Below, piece after piece: positions 1-8,674 of a DNA stretch of 64,000 nt. Each line of letters begins with the position of its first letter. The first letter of the stretch is position 1. The notes beneath the pieces were generated by a model that made no database searches, had not been told where the DNA came from, and worked only from the letters and a program-made list of their open reading frames with translations. The DNA comes from Rhizobium lentis (GTDB lineage Bacteria > Pseudomonadota > Alphaproteobacteria > Rhizobiales > Rhizobiaceae), in contig NZ_CP071454.1 in the NCBI RefSeq assembly GCF_017352135.1, positions 3,187,001 through 3,251,000 of the forward strand, in the 5' to 3' direction. The position numbers were made by a program, and so were the translations under genes.

Positions 1-512
1 AACAGGTCCTGGGCGCGCACCAGCGCGGTCTCGGCTTCCGAAAGCGTCGCCGTGTCGCGCATGATCATCGCATTGTCCTTGTCGACGGCGGCCTTGGCGG
101 TCCGGTCGTCCAGCTTGGCGATCAGGTCTCCGGCCTTGACGGTCGCTCCGTCCTGCGCATCGATGCTGACGATCAGCCCCTGTTCCTGTGCGGCGATCGT
201 CGTATTGTCATCGGCGTCGGCCCAGCCGGAAGCCGTCACATCCATCGGCAGCGTTGTCTTCACGGCGGCAACGGTCTTGACGACGGTCGGGCCGCCGCCG
301 CGTCGGCGCCCGCCGCCCTGACGCTGGCCGCTATCCCCGGCCTGGGTCTGATCGGCCTGCGCCTGCTGGCCGCCGCCATGGCTGCTGGACGGCTGCTGGA
401 TGAACTGCGACAGGTAGGGAATGCGTGAGGCGTGGGGAATGAGATTGCCGAACTGCCAGAAACCGACGGCGGCAACGGCGATAATGCTGACGGTAATCCA
501 AAATTTCTTCAT
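1..512 (-). CDS. RND efflux periplasmic adaptor (membrane fusion protein), N-terminal part
   Basis: Reads off the left edge of the window, so only the first 170 codons are present. The product begins MKKFWITVSIIAVAAVGFW, an N-terminal membrane anchor or signal segment. A low-complexity Gln/Gly/Arg linker follows at about residues 45-75. A biotinyl/lipoyl-like barrel half comes next, with IAAQEQGLIVSIDAQDGATV and then AGDLIAKLD, and after that the start of an alpha-helical hairpin. This order is typical of HlyD/AcrA-type adaptors that link an inner-membrane RND pump to an outer-membrane channel. The pump gene should lie beyond the left edge. The ATG at 512 is the only good start; the 270 bases upstream are AT-rich and could hold its promoter. 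The substrate cannot be deduced. Confidence 0.85.
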   Translation of the reverse strand, partial: MKKFWITVSIIAVAAVGFWQFGNLIPHASRIPYLSQFIQQPSSSHGGGQQAQADQTQAGDSGQRQGGGRRRGGGPTVVKTVAAVKTTLPMDVTASGWADADDNTTIAAQEQGLIVSIDAQDGATVKAGDLIAKLDDRTAKAAVDKDNAMIMRDTATLSEAETALVRAQDL

Positions 513-786
513 GGCGAGACCGGGTGGAGCAGGGTTGCGAAATTAATGCTTGGATTGAGCCACTTATATTGCGGCGCAAAATAGACATAATTCCCGGGTC
601 GCGATCACTAAGTGGTTATAACGGCTTAAATTTTTGTAATGAATATTCCGTAATACTCAAATTATACTAATATAGGAAGGGGTGCAATTTGACGCGGGTC
701 CCGCTAGCACGCCGGCGGTTCGCGACAAGTCGATGCCGCCCTCCTGCAAGCCAGGAATAGCGGGAAAACAGAGAAGGCAGGTCGTC

Positions 787-1669
787 ATGACTGAGTTGAA
801 TGCCAGCGAATTTCGCTCTCTCATCACAAGCGTATTTCCCGAACTGACGGCCTCCGTCTTCAAGCTGGCGGCAAAGGGCTGGGATTCGATAGCGATCGAC
901 GTCGACGACACGCTGATCTTCAAGTTTCCCCGGCCATCTCGGCGCTGAAAGAGCGCTTGTGAAAGAAGCCGCCCTGCTCGATATCGTTCGACCGTCGCTG
1001 TCGATGGCGGTTCCCGACATGCGTATTCACGATGGACCGCCGATCTTCTCCAGCCACGCCAAGCTCGAGGGGGAACATCTCATAGCCGAAGATTACGATG
1101 CGCTCGCGGAGGGCGACCGTCAGCGCCTGGCGGACGACCTCGCGCGCTTTTACGCCGAATTGCACGCGCTTGATGCCGATCGCCTGCGGGCGGCCGGCGC
1201 TGGGGCAATCCTGCCATGGCAATCGCCGGAGGTGGTGCGAGAAAAGGCTTTGCCGCGGCTGCCGCCTGAGATCAAGCGCTTTGCAGAGGCGGTCGTTTCG
1301 GATTTCCAAGCCTTGCCGCCGGACCCCTACGGCAACGTCTACGGCTTCTTCGACGGGCACGGCTGGAACATGGCCTTCGATCATGCGCAAGCCAGGCTGA
1401 ACGGCATCTACGATTTCGCCGATTCCGGCTTTGGCCCGCTGCATCAGGAGTTCATCTACTCGAATTTCATCTCACACGATCTCACGGCACGCATCGTATC
1501 GGCCTATGAAATGCTGACCGGACGCAGGCTCGATCGGCGGCGTATTGCGATTCTGACGGGCTTCCACCGGCTTTCCGAACTCGCCGAACTTGCCGACGAT
1601 CCGGCCAATGTCGAACAGATGATCCAGAGCGCGGCGACCTGGGCCGCCGCGGCGGACCGAGTCGCCTGA
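787..1669 (+). pseudogene. Aminoglycoside phosphotransferase (APH)-family gene, frameshifted
   Basis: Two overlapping reading frames together make one APH/choline-kinase-fold protein of about 290 residues. The first frame starts at the ATG at 787 (MTELNASEFRSLITSVFPEL) and carries the nucleotide-binding lobe through DVDDTLIFKFPR, then stops near 949. The second frame resumes at about 930 (GHLGAERALVKEAALLDIV) and runs to 1669. The shift lies in TTTCCCCGGCC around 925-934, where one extra base fits. The second part has FFDGHGWN, which aligns with the HxDxxxxN catalytic loop (Asp and Asn kept, His replaced by Phe), and YDFADSG in place of the metal-binding DFG-like motif. APH-fold proteins phosphorylate small hydroxylated substrates, but this one cannot be assigned to a drug. 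It could be a true pseudogene or a sequencing error in a C run. Confidence 0.75.
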
Positions 1670-1675
1670 GCGCGT

Positions 1676-2464
1676 CTAAACCGATCGTGCCGCGCCGCCG
1701 TCGCAGCGGATGAGCGAGCCGGTGACGTAGCTTGCCGGCTGGCTGCACAGAAAGGCAGCCGTTGCGGCAAACTCCTCCACCCGGCCATAGCGGCCGACCG
1801 GAATGCGCGCCTCCTTGTCGGCGCGGATCTCCTCGAGGCTTTTGCCCGTCCGTTTTGCCGCGGCGCCGTCGAGATCGTCGAGCCGACCGGTCAGGATGCT
1901 GCCCGGCAGGAGCAGGTTGGCGGTGATGCCGAATTTCCCCACTTCGGAGGCCAGCGTCTTGCTCCAGCCCGCAAGCGCCGGGCGCAGCGTATTCGACAGC
2001 GCCAGGTTGGCGATTGGTTCGATCACGCCCGAGGAGGCGACCGTCAGGATGCGGCCCCAGCCCTGCGCTTTCATGCCGGGAAGCAGCGCATTGGTCAGCG
2101 TGATCACCCGGGCGACCATTGAGAGAAAATAGGTTTCGAGCTTTTCGGCCGTCATGTCCTCGGTCGTGCCGGGCGTCGGTCCACCGGTATTGTTGACCAG
2201 AATATCGAGCCCGCCGAACTTCTCCTTTACCGCCGCCGTCGCCGTCTCGACGAAGCGCTCGTCCACGAGATCGGCCCAGATCCAGTCGGCCCGGCCTTTG
2301 CCTTCACTGTTGATCGCCTGGCAATTGGCTTCCAGTTGCTCGCCGCTGCGCCCGCAAAGCAGCACGTTTGCACCTTCGCGTGCGAGTGCTGTTGCGATGC
2401 CGAGGCCGAGCCCGCGCGAGGAGGCGAGGACGAGGGCGCGTTTGCCCTTGATGCCGAGATCCAT
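1676..2464 (-). CDS. Atypical short-chain dehydrogenase/reductase (BKR-like SDR)
   Basis: 262 residues, the normal length for a classical SDR. It has the glycine-rich NAD(P) turn in a modified form (ALVLASSRGLGLGIA, residues 10-24), the structural NNTGG motif (canonical NNAG), and a C-terminal VTGSLIRCDGG that matches the usual VTGQxxxxDGG. The catalytic YxxxK is absent: where Tyr and Lys should be, the sequence reads SNTLR. This resembles the known subgroup of BKR-like SDRs with a broken catalytic tetrad, so calling it 3-oxoacyl-ACP reductase would be unsafe. The gene ends seven bases from the broken APH gene, on the opposite strand, and is divergent from the ETF:quinone oxidoreductase gene. 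Substrate and catalytic competence are unknown. Confidence 0.85.
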   Translation of the reverse strand: MDLGIKGKRALVLASSRGLGLGIATALAREGANVLLCGRSGEQLEANCQAINSEGKGRADWIWADLVDERFVETATAAVKEKFGGLDILVNNTGGPTPGTTEDMTAEKLETYFLSMVARVITLTNALLPGMKAQGWGRILTVASSGVIEPIANLALSNTLRPALAGWSKTLASEVGKFGITANLLLPGSILTGRLDDLDGAAAKRTGKSLEEIRADKEARIPVGRYGRVEEFAATAAFLCSQPASYVTGSLIRCDGGAARSV

Positions 2465-2710
2465 GATTTTTCTCCGAAGTTATCAGCGATGTATAAGGCG
2501 CAGGCGGCGAAAAAGGAAAGAGGGCGTCATCGGCTTGGCAAGGCCTCGATAATTGACCTTGACGTAAGCGTAATATATTTTTCTGCGGAGGCGTATCATT
2601 GTGCAAATTGGAAGATCGGCTGTCGTATCTCGGCTCGACAATCCCTTCTCCTTTTGACAGAAAGTGCCCATAGGGATGACGGCCGCTTGCGGCCAAGCGG
2701 AGAAGAATTG

Positions 2711-4375
2711 ATGACCGATGTGACTGACCTGCCCGAGCGCGAGAGCATGGAATTCGACGTTGTAATCGTCGGCGCAGGTCCTGCCGGTCTGGCGGCGGCG
2801 ATCCGGCTGAAGCAGGTCAATCCGGAGCTTTCGGTCGTGGTGCTGGAGAAGGGCTCGGAAGTCGGCGCTCATATCCTGTCCGGCGCGGTCGTCGATCCAG
2901 TCGGCATCGACCGGCTGCTGCCGGGCTGGCGGAAGGAGGAGGGGCACCCCTTCAAGACCGAGGTGACGGCAGACCATTTCCTGGTGCTGGGGCCGGCCGG
3001 CTCGGTCCGCCTGCCGAATATTCTGATGCCGCCCTTGATGAACAATCACGGCAACTACATCGTTTCTCTGGGCAATGTCTGTCGCTGGCTGGCGACGAAG
3101 GCCGAGGAGCTCGGCGTCGAGATCTATCCGGGCTTTGCCGCCGCCGAAGTGCTTTACAATGACCAAGGCGCGGTGATCGGGGTGGCGACCGGCGACATGG
3201 GCATCGAGAAGAACGGCGAGCCCGGTCCGAACTATACCCGTGGCATGGAGCTGCTCGGCAAATATGTGCTGATCGGCGAAGGGGTGCGCGGCTCGCTCGC
3301 CAAACAGCTGATCGCCAAGTTCGATCTGCAGAAGGACCGTGAACCGCAAAAATTCGGCATCGGCCTCAAGGAGCTCTGGCAGGTCAAGCCGGAGAACCAC
3401 CGGCCGGGCCTGGTGCAGCACTCGTTCGGCTGGCCGCTCGGCATGAAGACCGGTGGTGGCTCCTTCCTCTACCATCTCGAAGATAATCTGGTGGCGGTCG
3501 GCTTCGTCGTCCACCTGAACTATAAGAACCCTTATCTCTATCCCTTCGAGGAGTTCCAGCGCTTCAAGACGCATCCGGCGATCCGGGGGACTTTCGAGGG
3601 CGGCAAGCGGCTCTCCTATGGCGCCCGCGCCATCACCGAGGGCGGCTACCAGTCGGTGCCGAAGTTGTCCTTCCCGGGCGGGGCGCTGATCGGCTGTTCG
3701 GCCGGCTTCGTCAACGTGCCGCGCATCAAGGGCAGCCACAATGCGGTGCTGTCGGGCATGTTGGCGGCCGAGAAGATCGCGGCGGCGATTGCATCAGGCC
3801 GCAGCCACGACGAGGTCGTCGAGATCGAAAACGAATGGCGCAACGGCGATATCGGCAAGGATCTGAAGCGGGTGCGCAACGTCAAGCCGCTGTGGTCGAA
3901 GTTCGGCACGGCATTCGGCGTGGGGCTCGGCGGTCTCGACATGTGGACCAACACGCTGTTCGGCTTCTCCTTCTTCGGCACGCTGAAGCACGGCAAGACC
4001 GATGCGCAGTCGCTGGAGCCGGCCGCCCAGCATAAGCCGATCGCCTATCCGAAGCCGGATGGCGTCTTGACTTTCGACCGCCTGTCCTCGGTGTTCCTGT
4101 CGAACACCAATCACGAGGAGGACCAGCCGGTGCATCTGCAGGTCAAGGATATCGCGCTGCAGAAGAGCTCCGAGCTCGGCATCTATGCCGGCCCGTCGAC
4201 CCGCTACTGTCCGGCCGGCGTCTATGAATGGGTGGAGAAGGACGGCGACAAAACCTTCGTCATCAACGCCCAGAACTGCGTGCACTGCAAGACCTGCGAC
4301 ATCAAGGACCCCAACCAGAACATCAACTGGGTGCCGCCGCAGGGCGGCGAGGGGCCAGTCTACCCGAATATGTGA
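2711..4375 (+). CDS. Electron transfer flavoprotein:ubiquinone oxidoreductase (ETF-QO)
   Basis: The enzyme passes electrons from reduced ETF (fatty-acid and amino-acid dehydrogenation) to ubiquinone at the inner membrane. The chosen ATG follows GGAGAAGAATTG and gives 554 residues, the usual family size; the open frame continues upstream but without a start that fits. The FAD dinucleotide fold is VVIVGAGPAGLAAA at about residues 17-30. The C-terminal ferredoxin-like domain has the four 4Fe-4S ligands at Cys500, Cys523, Cys526 and Cys529 (CPAG, then NCVHCKTC), and ends with the conserved NINWVPPQGGEGP. It appears monocistronic; its etfAB partners are not in the window. Confidence 0.97.
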   Translation: MTDVTDLPERESMEFDVVIVGAGPAGLAAAIRLKQVNPELSVVVLEKGSEVGAHILSGAVVDPVGIDRLLPGWRKEEGHPFKTEVTADHFLVLGPAGSVRLPNILMPPLMNNHGNYIVSLGNVCRWLATKAEELGVEIYPGFAAAEVLYNDQGAVIGVATGDMGIEKNGEPGPNYTRGMELLGKYVLIGEGVRGSLAKQLIAKFDLQKDREPQKFGIGLKELWQVKPENHRPGLVQHSFGWPLGMKTGGGSFLYHLEDNLVAVGFVVHLNYKNPYLYPFEEFQRFKTHPAIRGTFEGGKRLSYGARAITEGGYQSVPKLSFPGGALIGCSAGFVNVPRIKGSHNAVLSGMLAAEKIAAAIASGRSHDEVVEIENEWRNGDIGKDLKRVRNVKPLWSKFGTAFGVGLGGLDMWTNTLFGFSFFGTLKHGKTDAQSLEPAAQHKPIAYPKPDGVLTFDRLSSVFLSNTNHEEDQPVHLQVKDIALQKSSELGIYAGPSTRYCPAGVYEWVEKDGDKTFVINAQNCVHCKTCDIKDPNQNINWVPPQGGEGPVYPNM

Positions 4376-4511
4376 GGCGAACTGCTGGTCGCAGCGGGTT
4401 ATTTCAGCCGCTGACGTCTTTGTGATCGGCTGTTGCCGGCCGCTGTTAGCCGTTCGTTAACCATAATTTCCTTAGCTTGCGACATCGTGTTGACGCACTA
4501 AGGACACATTC

Positions 4512-5126
4512 ATGACGATCTCCCGTCGGGGTTTTCTGATCGCTTTGCCGCTTTTTGTCGCCGGCTGCTCCTCGACTGGTCTGAACAGCCAGACGAATTA
4601 TGCCGCGCTTCCGGATGAAAAGTTTCCGCTGCGGCAGGTGCCGATCGACAAGATCAAGCCGGAGCTTCGCCGCCAGGAAGTGGCTTATGAAAGCAACCAT
4701 GCGCCGGGCACGATCGTCATCGACACGCCGGCGCGGCGCGCCTACTACGTCCTCGGTGACAACAGGGCGATGCGATATGGCGTCGGTGTTGGTCGCGAGG
4801 GACTGGCATTTGCCGGCAATGCCTATATCGGGCGCAAGGCCGAATGGCCGAGTTGGACGCCGACGGAAAACATGCAGCGCCGCGAAGAGCGCTACCGTAA
4901 GCTTGCCGGCGGCATGCCGGGCGGTCCGAACAATCCGCTCGGCGCGCGGGCGATGTATCTCTATCGCGGCGGCAACGACACGCATTTCCGCATTCACGGT
5001 ACGAACCAGCCGGAATCGATCGGTCTCGCTATGTCGAGCGGCTGTATTCGCATGATGAACCACGACGTGATAGACCTCTACAGCCGTGTCGATGTCGGCG
5101 CCAGGGTTGTTGTCATCCAGGCTTGA
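4512..5126 (+). CDS. L,D-transpeptidase (YkuD) lipoprotein
   Basis: 204 residues. The N-terminus has an RR pair, a hydrophobic stretch and the lipobox VAGC, so the mature protein should be a lipoprotein anchored in an envelope membrane. The YkuD catalytic core is complete: HGTN at residues 162-165 and SSGCIRM with Cys178 and Arg180. Such enzymes make 3-3 peptidoglycan cross-links or attach proteins to the meso-diaminopimelate of peptidoglycan. The body closely resembles the transpeptidase at 23273-23845 in the pilus locus, sharing GRKAEWP, RIHGTN, SSGC and DVIDLY. A hairpin terminator follows at once, so it is probably a single-gene unit. Confidence 0.93.
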   Translation: MTISRRGFLIALPLFVAGCSSTGLNSQTNYAALPDEKFPLRQVPIDKIKPELRRQEVAYESNHAPGTIVIDTPARRAYYVLGDNRAMRYGVGVGREGLAFAGNAYIGRKAEWPSWTPTENMQRREERYRKLAGGMPGGPNNPLGARAMYLYRGGNDTHFRIHGTNQPESIGLAMSSGCIRMMNHDVIDLYSRVDVGARVVVIQA

Positions 5127-5148
5127 GCGGCCAAACGGCGACCATGAG

Positions 5149-5182
5149 AAAAGCCGCCGCAGCGATGGCTGCCGGCGGCTTT
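5149..5182. terminator. Bidirectional hairpin terminator
   Basis: AAGCCGCCGCAG pairs with CTGCCGGCGGCTT around a short loop with one bulged base. The hairpin is flanked by A residues on the left and T residues on the right. It lies between the convergent L,D-transpeptidase and EamA genes and could end both transcripts. Confidence 0.65.
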
Positions 5183-5207
5183 GGCTTTTGCGGCTGACGT
5201 CGTCGCT

Positions 5208-6113
5208 TCAGTGACGGCGTGCGGCGATCCCGGTCGAAAGCGCCACACCGATGCCGGTGGTCACGGCGGCACTGATTTCAGTAAGGCCGATCTGTTCGCC
5301 AAGCAGGAAACCCCCGCCCAGCGTCGCAAGAACGGGCGTCAGCGCCGTGAAGGCGGCGGCCTGGGTTCCGCCGAGGGTGCGGACGGCCGTGCCATAGGCG
5401 ACCATGGCAACGAGGCCGGAGAGAATGCCCTGGCTCAGCACCTGCAGGCCGATTTCGGCAAGCGGCGCTTGCGGCAGCGAGATGCCGAAGACGAGGGCGA
5501 GCCCGGCCATGATCAGGAAAGACCAAACGGCAATCAGGGCGCTCGCCTGAATGGCCGTCAGACCTGAGCGGCGGAAGGCATGGGTATAGCTTGCCCAGAG
5601 CACGGCGCCGGCCGGCAGCAGCAAGAAGCTCGTCCAGGGCAGGGAGGCATCGGCAAGACTGCGAGTCAGCAGGATCAGGACACCGCCGATGATTGCGACC
5701 AGACCGGCGATGCGCGTGATATCCGGCCGTTCCTGAAACAGCAGAATGCCGATGAATGCAGTGGCAAGCGGCATGGAGCCGCCGAGCAGGATGCCCGAGG
5801 AGGCGGCCGGTGTGGAGTGAATGGCAAGCGTCGTCACCAGGAAGAAGATCGCGCCGCAGCCCGCTACCATGATCGCCAGCAGATGGAGCGGCAGCCCCTT
5901 CGGCAGCAGGCCGGTGCGAAGCCAGACGGGCGAAAGCGCGAGCGCCGGAATGCCGAAGCGGATGAGGCCGATATCGATTGAGCCGAGCGATGTCGCGGCG
6001 CTGTGGCGGGTTGCCAGAAACCAACTCGCCCAGATCAGCACGGTAACGGTGCCGGCGGCATAACCCAGCGCCTGCGAAGGGGATTTGTCGTTTGAAAATG
6101 CGATCGTGCTCAT
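5208..6113 (-). CDS. EamA/DMT-family transporter
   Basis: About 301 residues from the ATG at 6113 (MSTIAFSNDKSPSQALGY). This start is preferred over an ATG seven codons upstream because AGGAAAGGAAC then sits at ribosome-binding distance. Ten hydrophobic segments fall into two repeats, as in EamA (RhaT/YdcZ-like) drug/metabolite exporters; the first begins AAGTVTVLIWASWFLATR and the second half ends in LGEQIGLTEISAAVTTGIGV. It is divergent from the Lrp/AsnC regulator across 145 bases. In this family that arrangement usually marks an amino-acid or metabolite exporter controlled by its neighbour. The substrate cannot be read from sequence. Confidence 0.9.
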   Translation of the reverse strand: MSTIAFSNDKSPSQALGYAAGTVTVLIWASWFLATRHSAATSLGSIDIGLIRFGIPALALSPVWLRTGLLPKGLPLHLLAIMVAGCGAIFFLVTTLAIHSTPAASSGILLGGSMPLATAFIGILLFQERPDITRIAGLVAIIGGVLILLTRSLADASLPWTSFLLLPAGAVLWASYTHAFRRSGLTAIQASALIAVWSFLIMAGLALVFGISLPQAPLAEIGLQVLSQGILSGLVAMVAYGTAVRTLGGTQAAAFTALTPVLATLGGGFLLGEQIGLTEISAAVTTGIGVALSTGIAARRH

Positions 6114-6258
6114 CGTCTTGTTCCTTTCCTCCATCCGGATCCTCTCCGGTTGAAGAAGAGACTAGCGCCGAAGGCCGGGGCATGTCCTTGCTATCTGTGG
6201 CTCGAAAATCATACCATACGCAATCTTCTGCCAAATGACGCCGTCAGGATTTGTGAAA

Positions 6259-6732
6259 ATGCCAAATCTCGATAAATTCGATATTGCCATCCTGAAATGC
6301 CTGCAGGAGGATGCGCGCGCCACCAATGTCGAGATCGCCGAGAAGGTGAACCTCTCGCCGTCGCCCTGCCTGCGCCGCATCCGCAATCTCGAACGCTCCG
6401 GCATCATCCGCGGCTACACGGCCGATATCGATCGCAAGGAAGTCGGCCTCGGCCTGACCGTCTTTGTCGAATTCAAGGTGGTCCATCACAGCCGCGAAAA
6501 TTCCGAGGCTCAGCAGAAGGCACTGCTTGCTATTCCCGAGATCGTCTCCTGCTTCCTGATCTCAGGCACGGCCGATTTCCTCGCCGAGGTGGTGGTCGAA
6601 GATCTCGCCGCCTATGAGCGGCTTCTGACGGAGACGCTGCTGACCCTGCCGAATGTCAGCGACATCCGCTCGAACTTCGCCATTCGCAGCATCAAGACGC
6701 ATGGGCCGCTGAAGCTGCCTGAGGGGAAGTAG
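6259..6732 (+). CDS. Lrp/AsnC-family transcriptional regulator
   Basis: 157 residues from ATG at 6259 (MPNLDKFDIAILKCLQEDAR), the canonical Lrp start; an upstream ATG eight codons earlier has no better signal. The N-terminal winged helix includes NVEIAEKVNLSPSPCLRRIRNLERSGIIRGY. It is followed by the RAM/AsnC ligand-binding alpha-beta domain with ISGTADFLAEVVVEDLAAYE. These regulators form octamers and respond to amino acids. Because it is divergent from the EamA exporter, that gene is its most likely target. Confidence 0.95.
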   Translation: MPNLDKFDIAILKCLQEDARATNVEIAEKVNLSPSPCLRRIRNLERSGIIRGYTADIDRKEVGLGLTVFVEFKVVHHSRENSEAQQKALLAIPEIVSCFLISGTADFLAEVVVEDLAAYERLLTETLLTLPNVSDIRSNFAIRSIKTHGPLKLPEGK

Positions 6733-6779
6733 TTTGGTTGGGATTGATGGCGGCTATTTCGGCCAGGAGATTGCTGAAA

Positions 6780-6966
6780 CCAGCCCCTCATCCGCCTGCC
6801 GGCACCAACCGGGGTCGAGCCACGTGTCTCGACCCGTCCTTCGGACCCCTGCTTGCAGATCGAAGGGACATGCCGCGACCTCTCCGTCTCACCCTCGACG
6901 CTGCGTTTGGCACGTCCCCTCGCCCCGTTTACGGGGAGAGGGTTAGGGTGAAGGGCAGCTGCCCCT
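6780..6966. repeat. Rhizobial intergenic palindromic (RIME-like) repeat, copy A
   Basis: Starts with CCCCTCATCCGCCTGCCGGC and ends with a palindrome around CCCCGTTTACGGGG followed by AGAGGGTTAGGGTGAAGG. The same opening and closing motifs recur at 50173-50310, and the opening motif at 51250. The element lies between convergent genes and carries no coding potential. It resembles the mosaic intergenic elements described in rhizobia; I cannot search for the exact family. Confidence 0.6.
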
Positions 6967-6988
6967 CGGGCCTTGCCATTATTGACTG

Positions 6989-8362
6989 CTACAGCAGCGT
7001 CCCGCTGAGGATGAGCAGCGCCACCGAGAAGTAGATGACGAGCCCGCTGACGTCGACCAGCGTGGCGACGAAGGGAGCCGAGGCGCTGGCCGGATCGAGC
7101 CGCAGTTTCTGCAGCAGGAAGGGCAGCATCGAGCCGCAGATCGAGCCGAAGGTGACGATCCCGATCAGGGCGGCAAACACCGTGATGGCGACCATCTGCC
7201 AGTGTGGGCCGTAATCATAAAGTCCGGCCGACTGCCAGAACACGATGCGGATGAAGCCGACGAGGCCGAGGATAGCGCCGAGCACGATGCCGGTCGGCAA
7301 TTCGCGGAACAGCACCTTCCACCAGTCCGAAAGCTTCAGCTCGCCGAGCGCCAGTGCCCGAATGATCAGCGAGGTCGCCTGCGAACCGGAATTGCCGCCC
7401 GAGCTCATGATCAGTGGGATGAACAGCGTTAGCACCACGGCCTTCTCAAGCTCACCTTCGAAGTGCTGCATGGCACTTGCCGTCAGCATCTCGCCGAGGA
7501 ACAGCGCGGCGAGCCAGCCGGCGCGCTTGCGGATCATGCCGGCGAAGCTGATTTTCATGTAGGGCCGGCCGAGCGCCTCCATGCCGCCGAACTTCTGGGC
7601 CGCTTCCGTCGTGTCTGCGATCATCGTGTCGATCACATCGTCGACAGTGACGATGCCGAGCACCTGCCCGTGTTCGTCGATGACAGGCAGGGCGAGCAGG
7701 TCGTGCTTGCGGATCAGCCGGGCGACATCCTCCTGCTTCATCAAAGGATCGGCCGAAACCGGCACGCCTTTCTGCGCCACGGAGAGGATCGAAGCCTCCG
7801 GCTCGCCGGTGATGAGGCGGCGCAGCGTCACCACATGCATCAGCGCATGGCTCACCTCGTCGAGAACATAGATGGCATAGACGGTCTCGCGCGAGCGTTC
7901 GACCTGGCGCACGTGGTCGAGCGTCTGAGCGACGGTCCAGCTCGCAGGCACGCTGACGAACTCCGTCGTCATGATGCCGCCGGCCGTGCGCGGCGGATAG
8001 CCCATCAGGTGCTGTATGGCGATGCGCACCGGCTCGTCGAGGCTGGAGAACAACCGGGCGCGGGTCTCGCTGTCTAGTTCGAGCAGCACGTCGGCGACGC
8101 GATCGTTGGACATGCCGTGCAGCAGGCGTGCGGCATCCTCGGCGCTTATCAGCGCAAGGATCTGCGCGGCATTACGGAGCTCCGGCCGGTCGAGAATGTT
8201 GACCGCATAGTCGAGCGGCATGCCCGATAGCACGCGGCCGGCGTCCTGGACTGTCAGCGCGTTCAACGCTTCGACACGTTCGGCAATGGTCGCGCCGCGG
8301 CTGTTGTTGATGAAGGCACGGGCGGCATTGCCTGCCCGAAGAGGGAAGCGACTGATATTCAT
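6989..8362 (-). CDS. mgtE: Magnesium transporter MgtE
   Basis: 457 residues, normal for MgtE. The order is an N-terminal superhelical MgtE_N domain (about residues 30-130, including LLHGMSNDRVADVLLELD), then two CBS domains (about 135-260, with GIVTVDDVIDTM), then a connecting helix and five membrane segments. The membrane part holds the pore-lining PLIMSSGGNSGSQ and ends with DVSGLVIYFSVALLIL. MgtE is a homodimeric Mg2+ channel whose cytosolic CBS/N domains close the pore when internal Mg2+ is high. The gene stands alone with a leader of roughly 170-200 bases that contains paired inverted repeats. Confidence 0.97.
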   Translation of the reverse strand: MNISRFPLRAGNAARAFINNSRGATIAERVEALNALTVQDAGRVLSGMPLDYAVNILDRPELRNAAQILALISAEDAARLLHGMSNDRVADVLLELDSETRARLFSSLDEPVRIAIQHLMGYPPRTAGGIMTTEFVSVPASWTVAQTLDHVRQVERSRETVYAIYVLDEVSHALMHVVTLRRLITGEPEASILSVAQKGVPVSADPLMKQEDVARLIRKHDLLALPVIDEHGQVLGIVTVDDVIDTMIADTTEAAQKFGGMEALGRPYMKISFAGMIRKRAGWLAALFLGEMLTASAMQHFEGELEKAVVLTLFIPLIMSSGGNSGSQATSLIIRALALGELKLSDWWKVLFRELPTGIVLGAILGLVGFIRIVFWQSAGLYDYGPHWQMVAITVFAALIGIVTFGSICGSMLPFLLQKLRLDPASASAPFVATLVDVSGLVIYFSVALLILSGTLL

Positions 8363-8408
8363 TGAGGCTCGCCTTTCCGTCGATCCGCCGTAGCGTCCGA
8401 TCGGGCGA

Positions 8409-8566
8409 GCCCGACAGGAGTCGGTCAGCGCACGAGGGCCGCGTACGGCAAAGGCAATCGACTGTTACTGTCGCTTGGCATCGTGAAGATGGCTCCGTTG
8501 AGATCCGTGGCCGACGAGTGTCGGTCACGTGTTTGGCTAGGTGGTCCAGAACGCGGAAAAAGTCAA
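8409..8566 (-). promoter_or_regulatory. mgtE promoter and leader with two near-identical inverted repeats
   Basis: On the minus strand a TTGACT box (8561-8566) and ACCTAG (8537-8542), 18 bases apart, could be the promoter. Two copies of the palindrome GACCGAC-N4-GTCGG lie downstream, at 8511-8526 and 8411-8426, exactly 100 bp apart. The first would overlap the expected transcript start and the second lies about 50 bases before the ATG. They could be operator half-sites or RNA hairpins. No known Mg2+ riboswitch was recognised. Confidence 0.5.
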
Positions 8567-8674
8567 GCAGGATAAATGCTTAACGCCAGAATGTCGCACC
8601 TGTGCGCTGCGGCATTCGGGCGTGTGACGATGACTTGCGGCCGGCAGCCTCGAAAACCTTCGTACAAGTGCGAA

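Noticed and set aside
1676..2464. Naming the SDR as a 3-oxoacyl-ACP reductase
   Set aside because: The catalytic Tyr and Lys are missing, so the activity implied by that name is unsupported.
2336..2710. Long upstream extension of the ETF-QO frame
   Set aside because: It overlaps the divergent SDR gene and lacks a ribosome-binding site; the ATG at 2711 has one and gives the family length.
8409..8530. Guanidine-II (mini-ykkC)-type riboswitch in the mgtE leader
   Set aside because: The two hairpins have loops ACTC and TCCT instead of ACGR, and the gene is a Mg2+ transporter.
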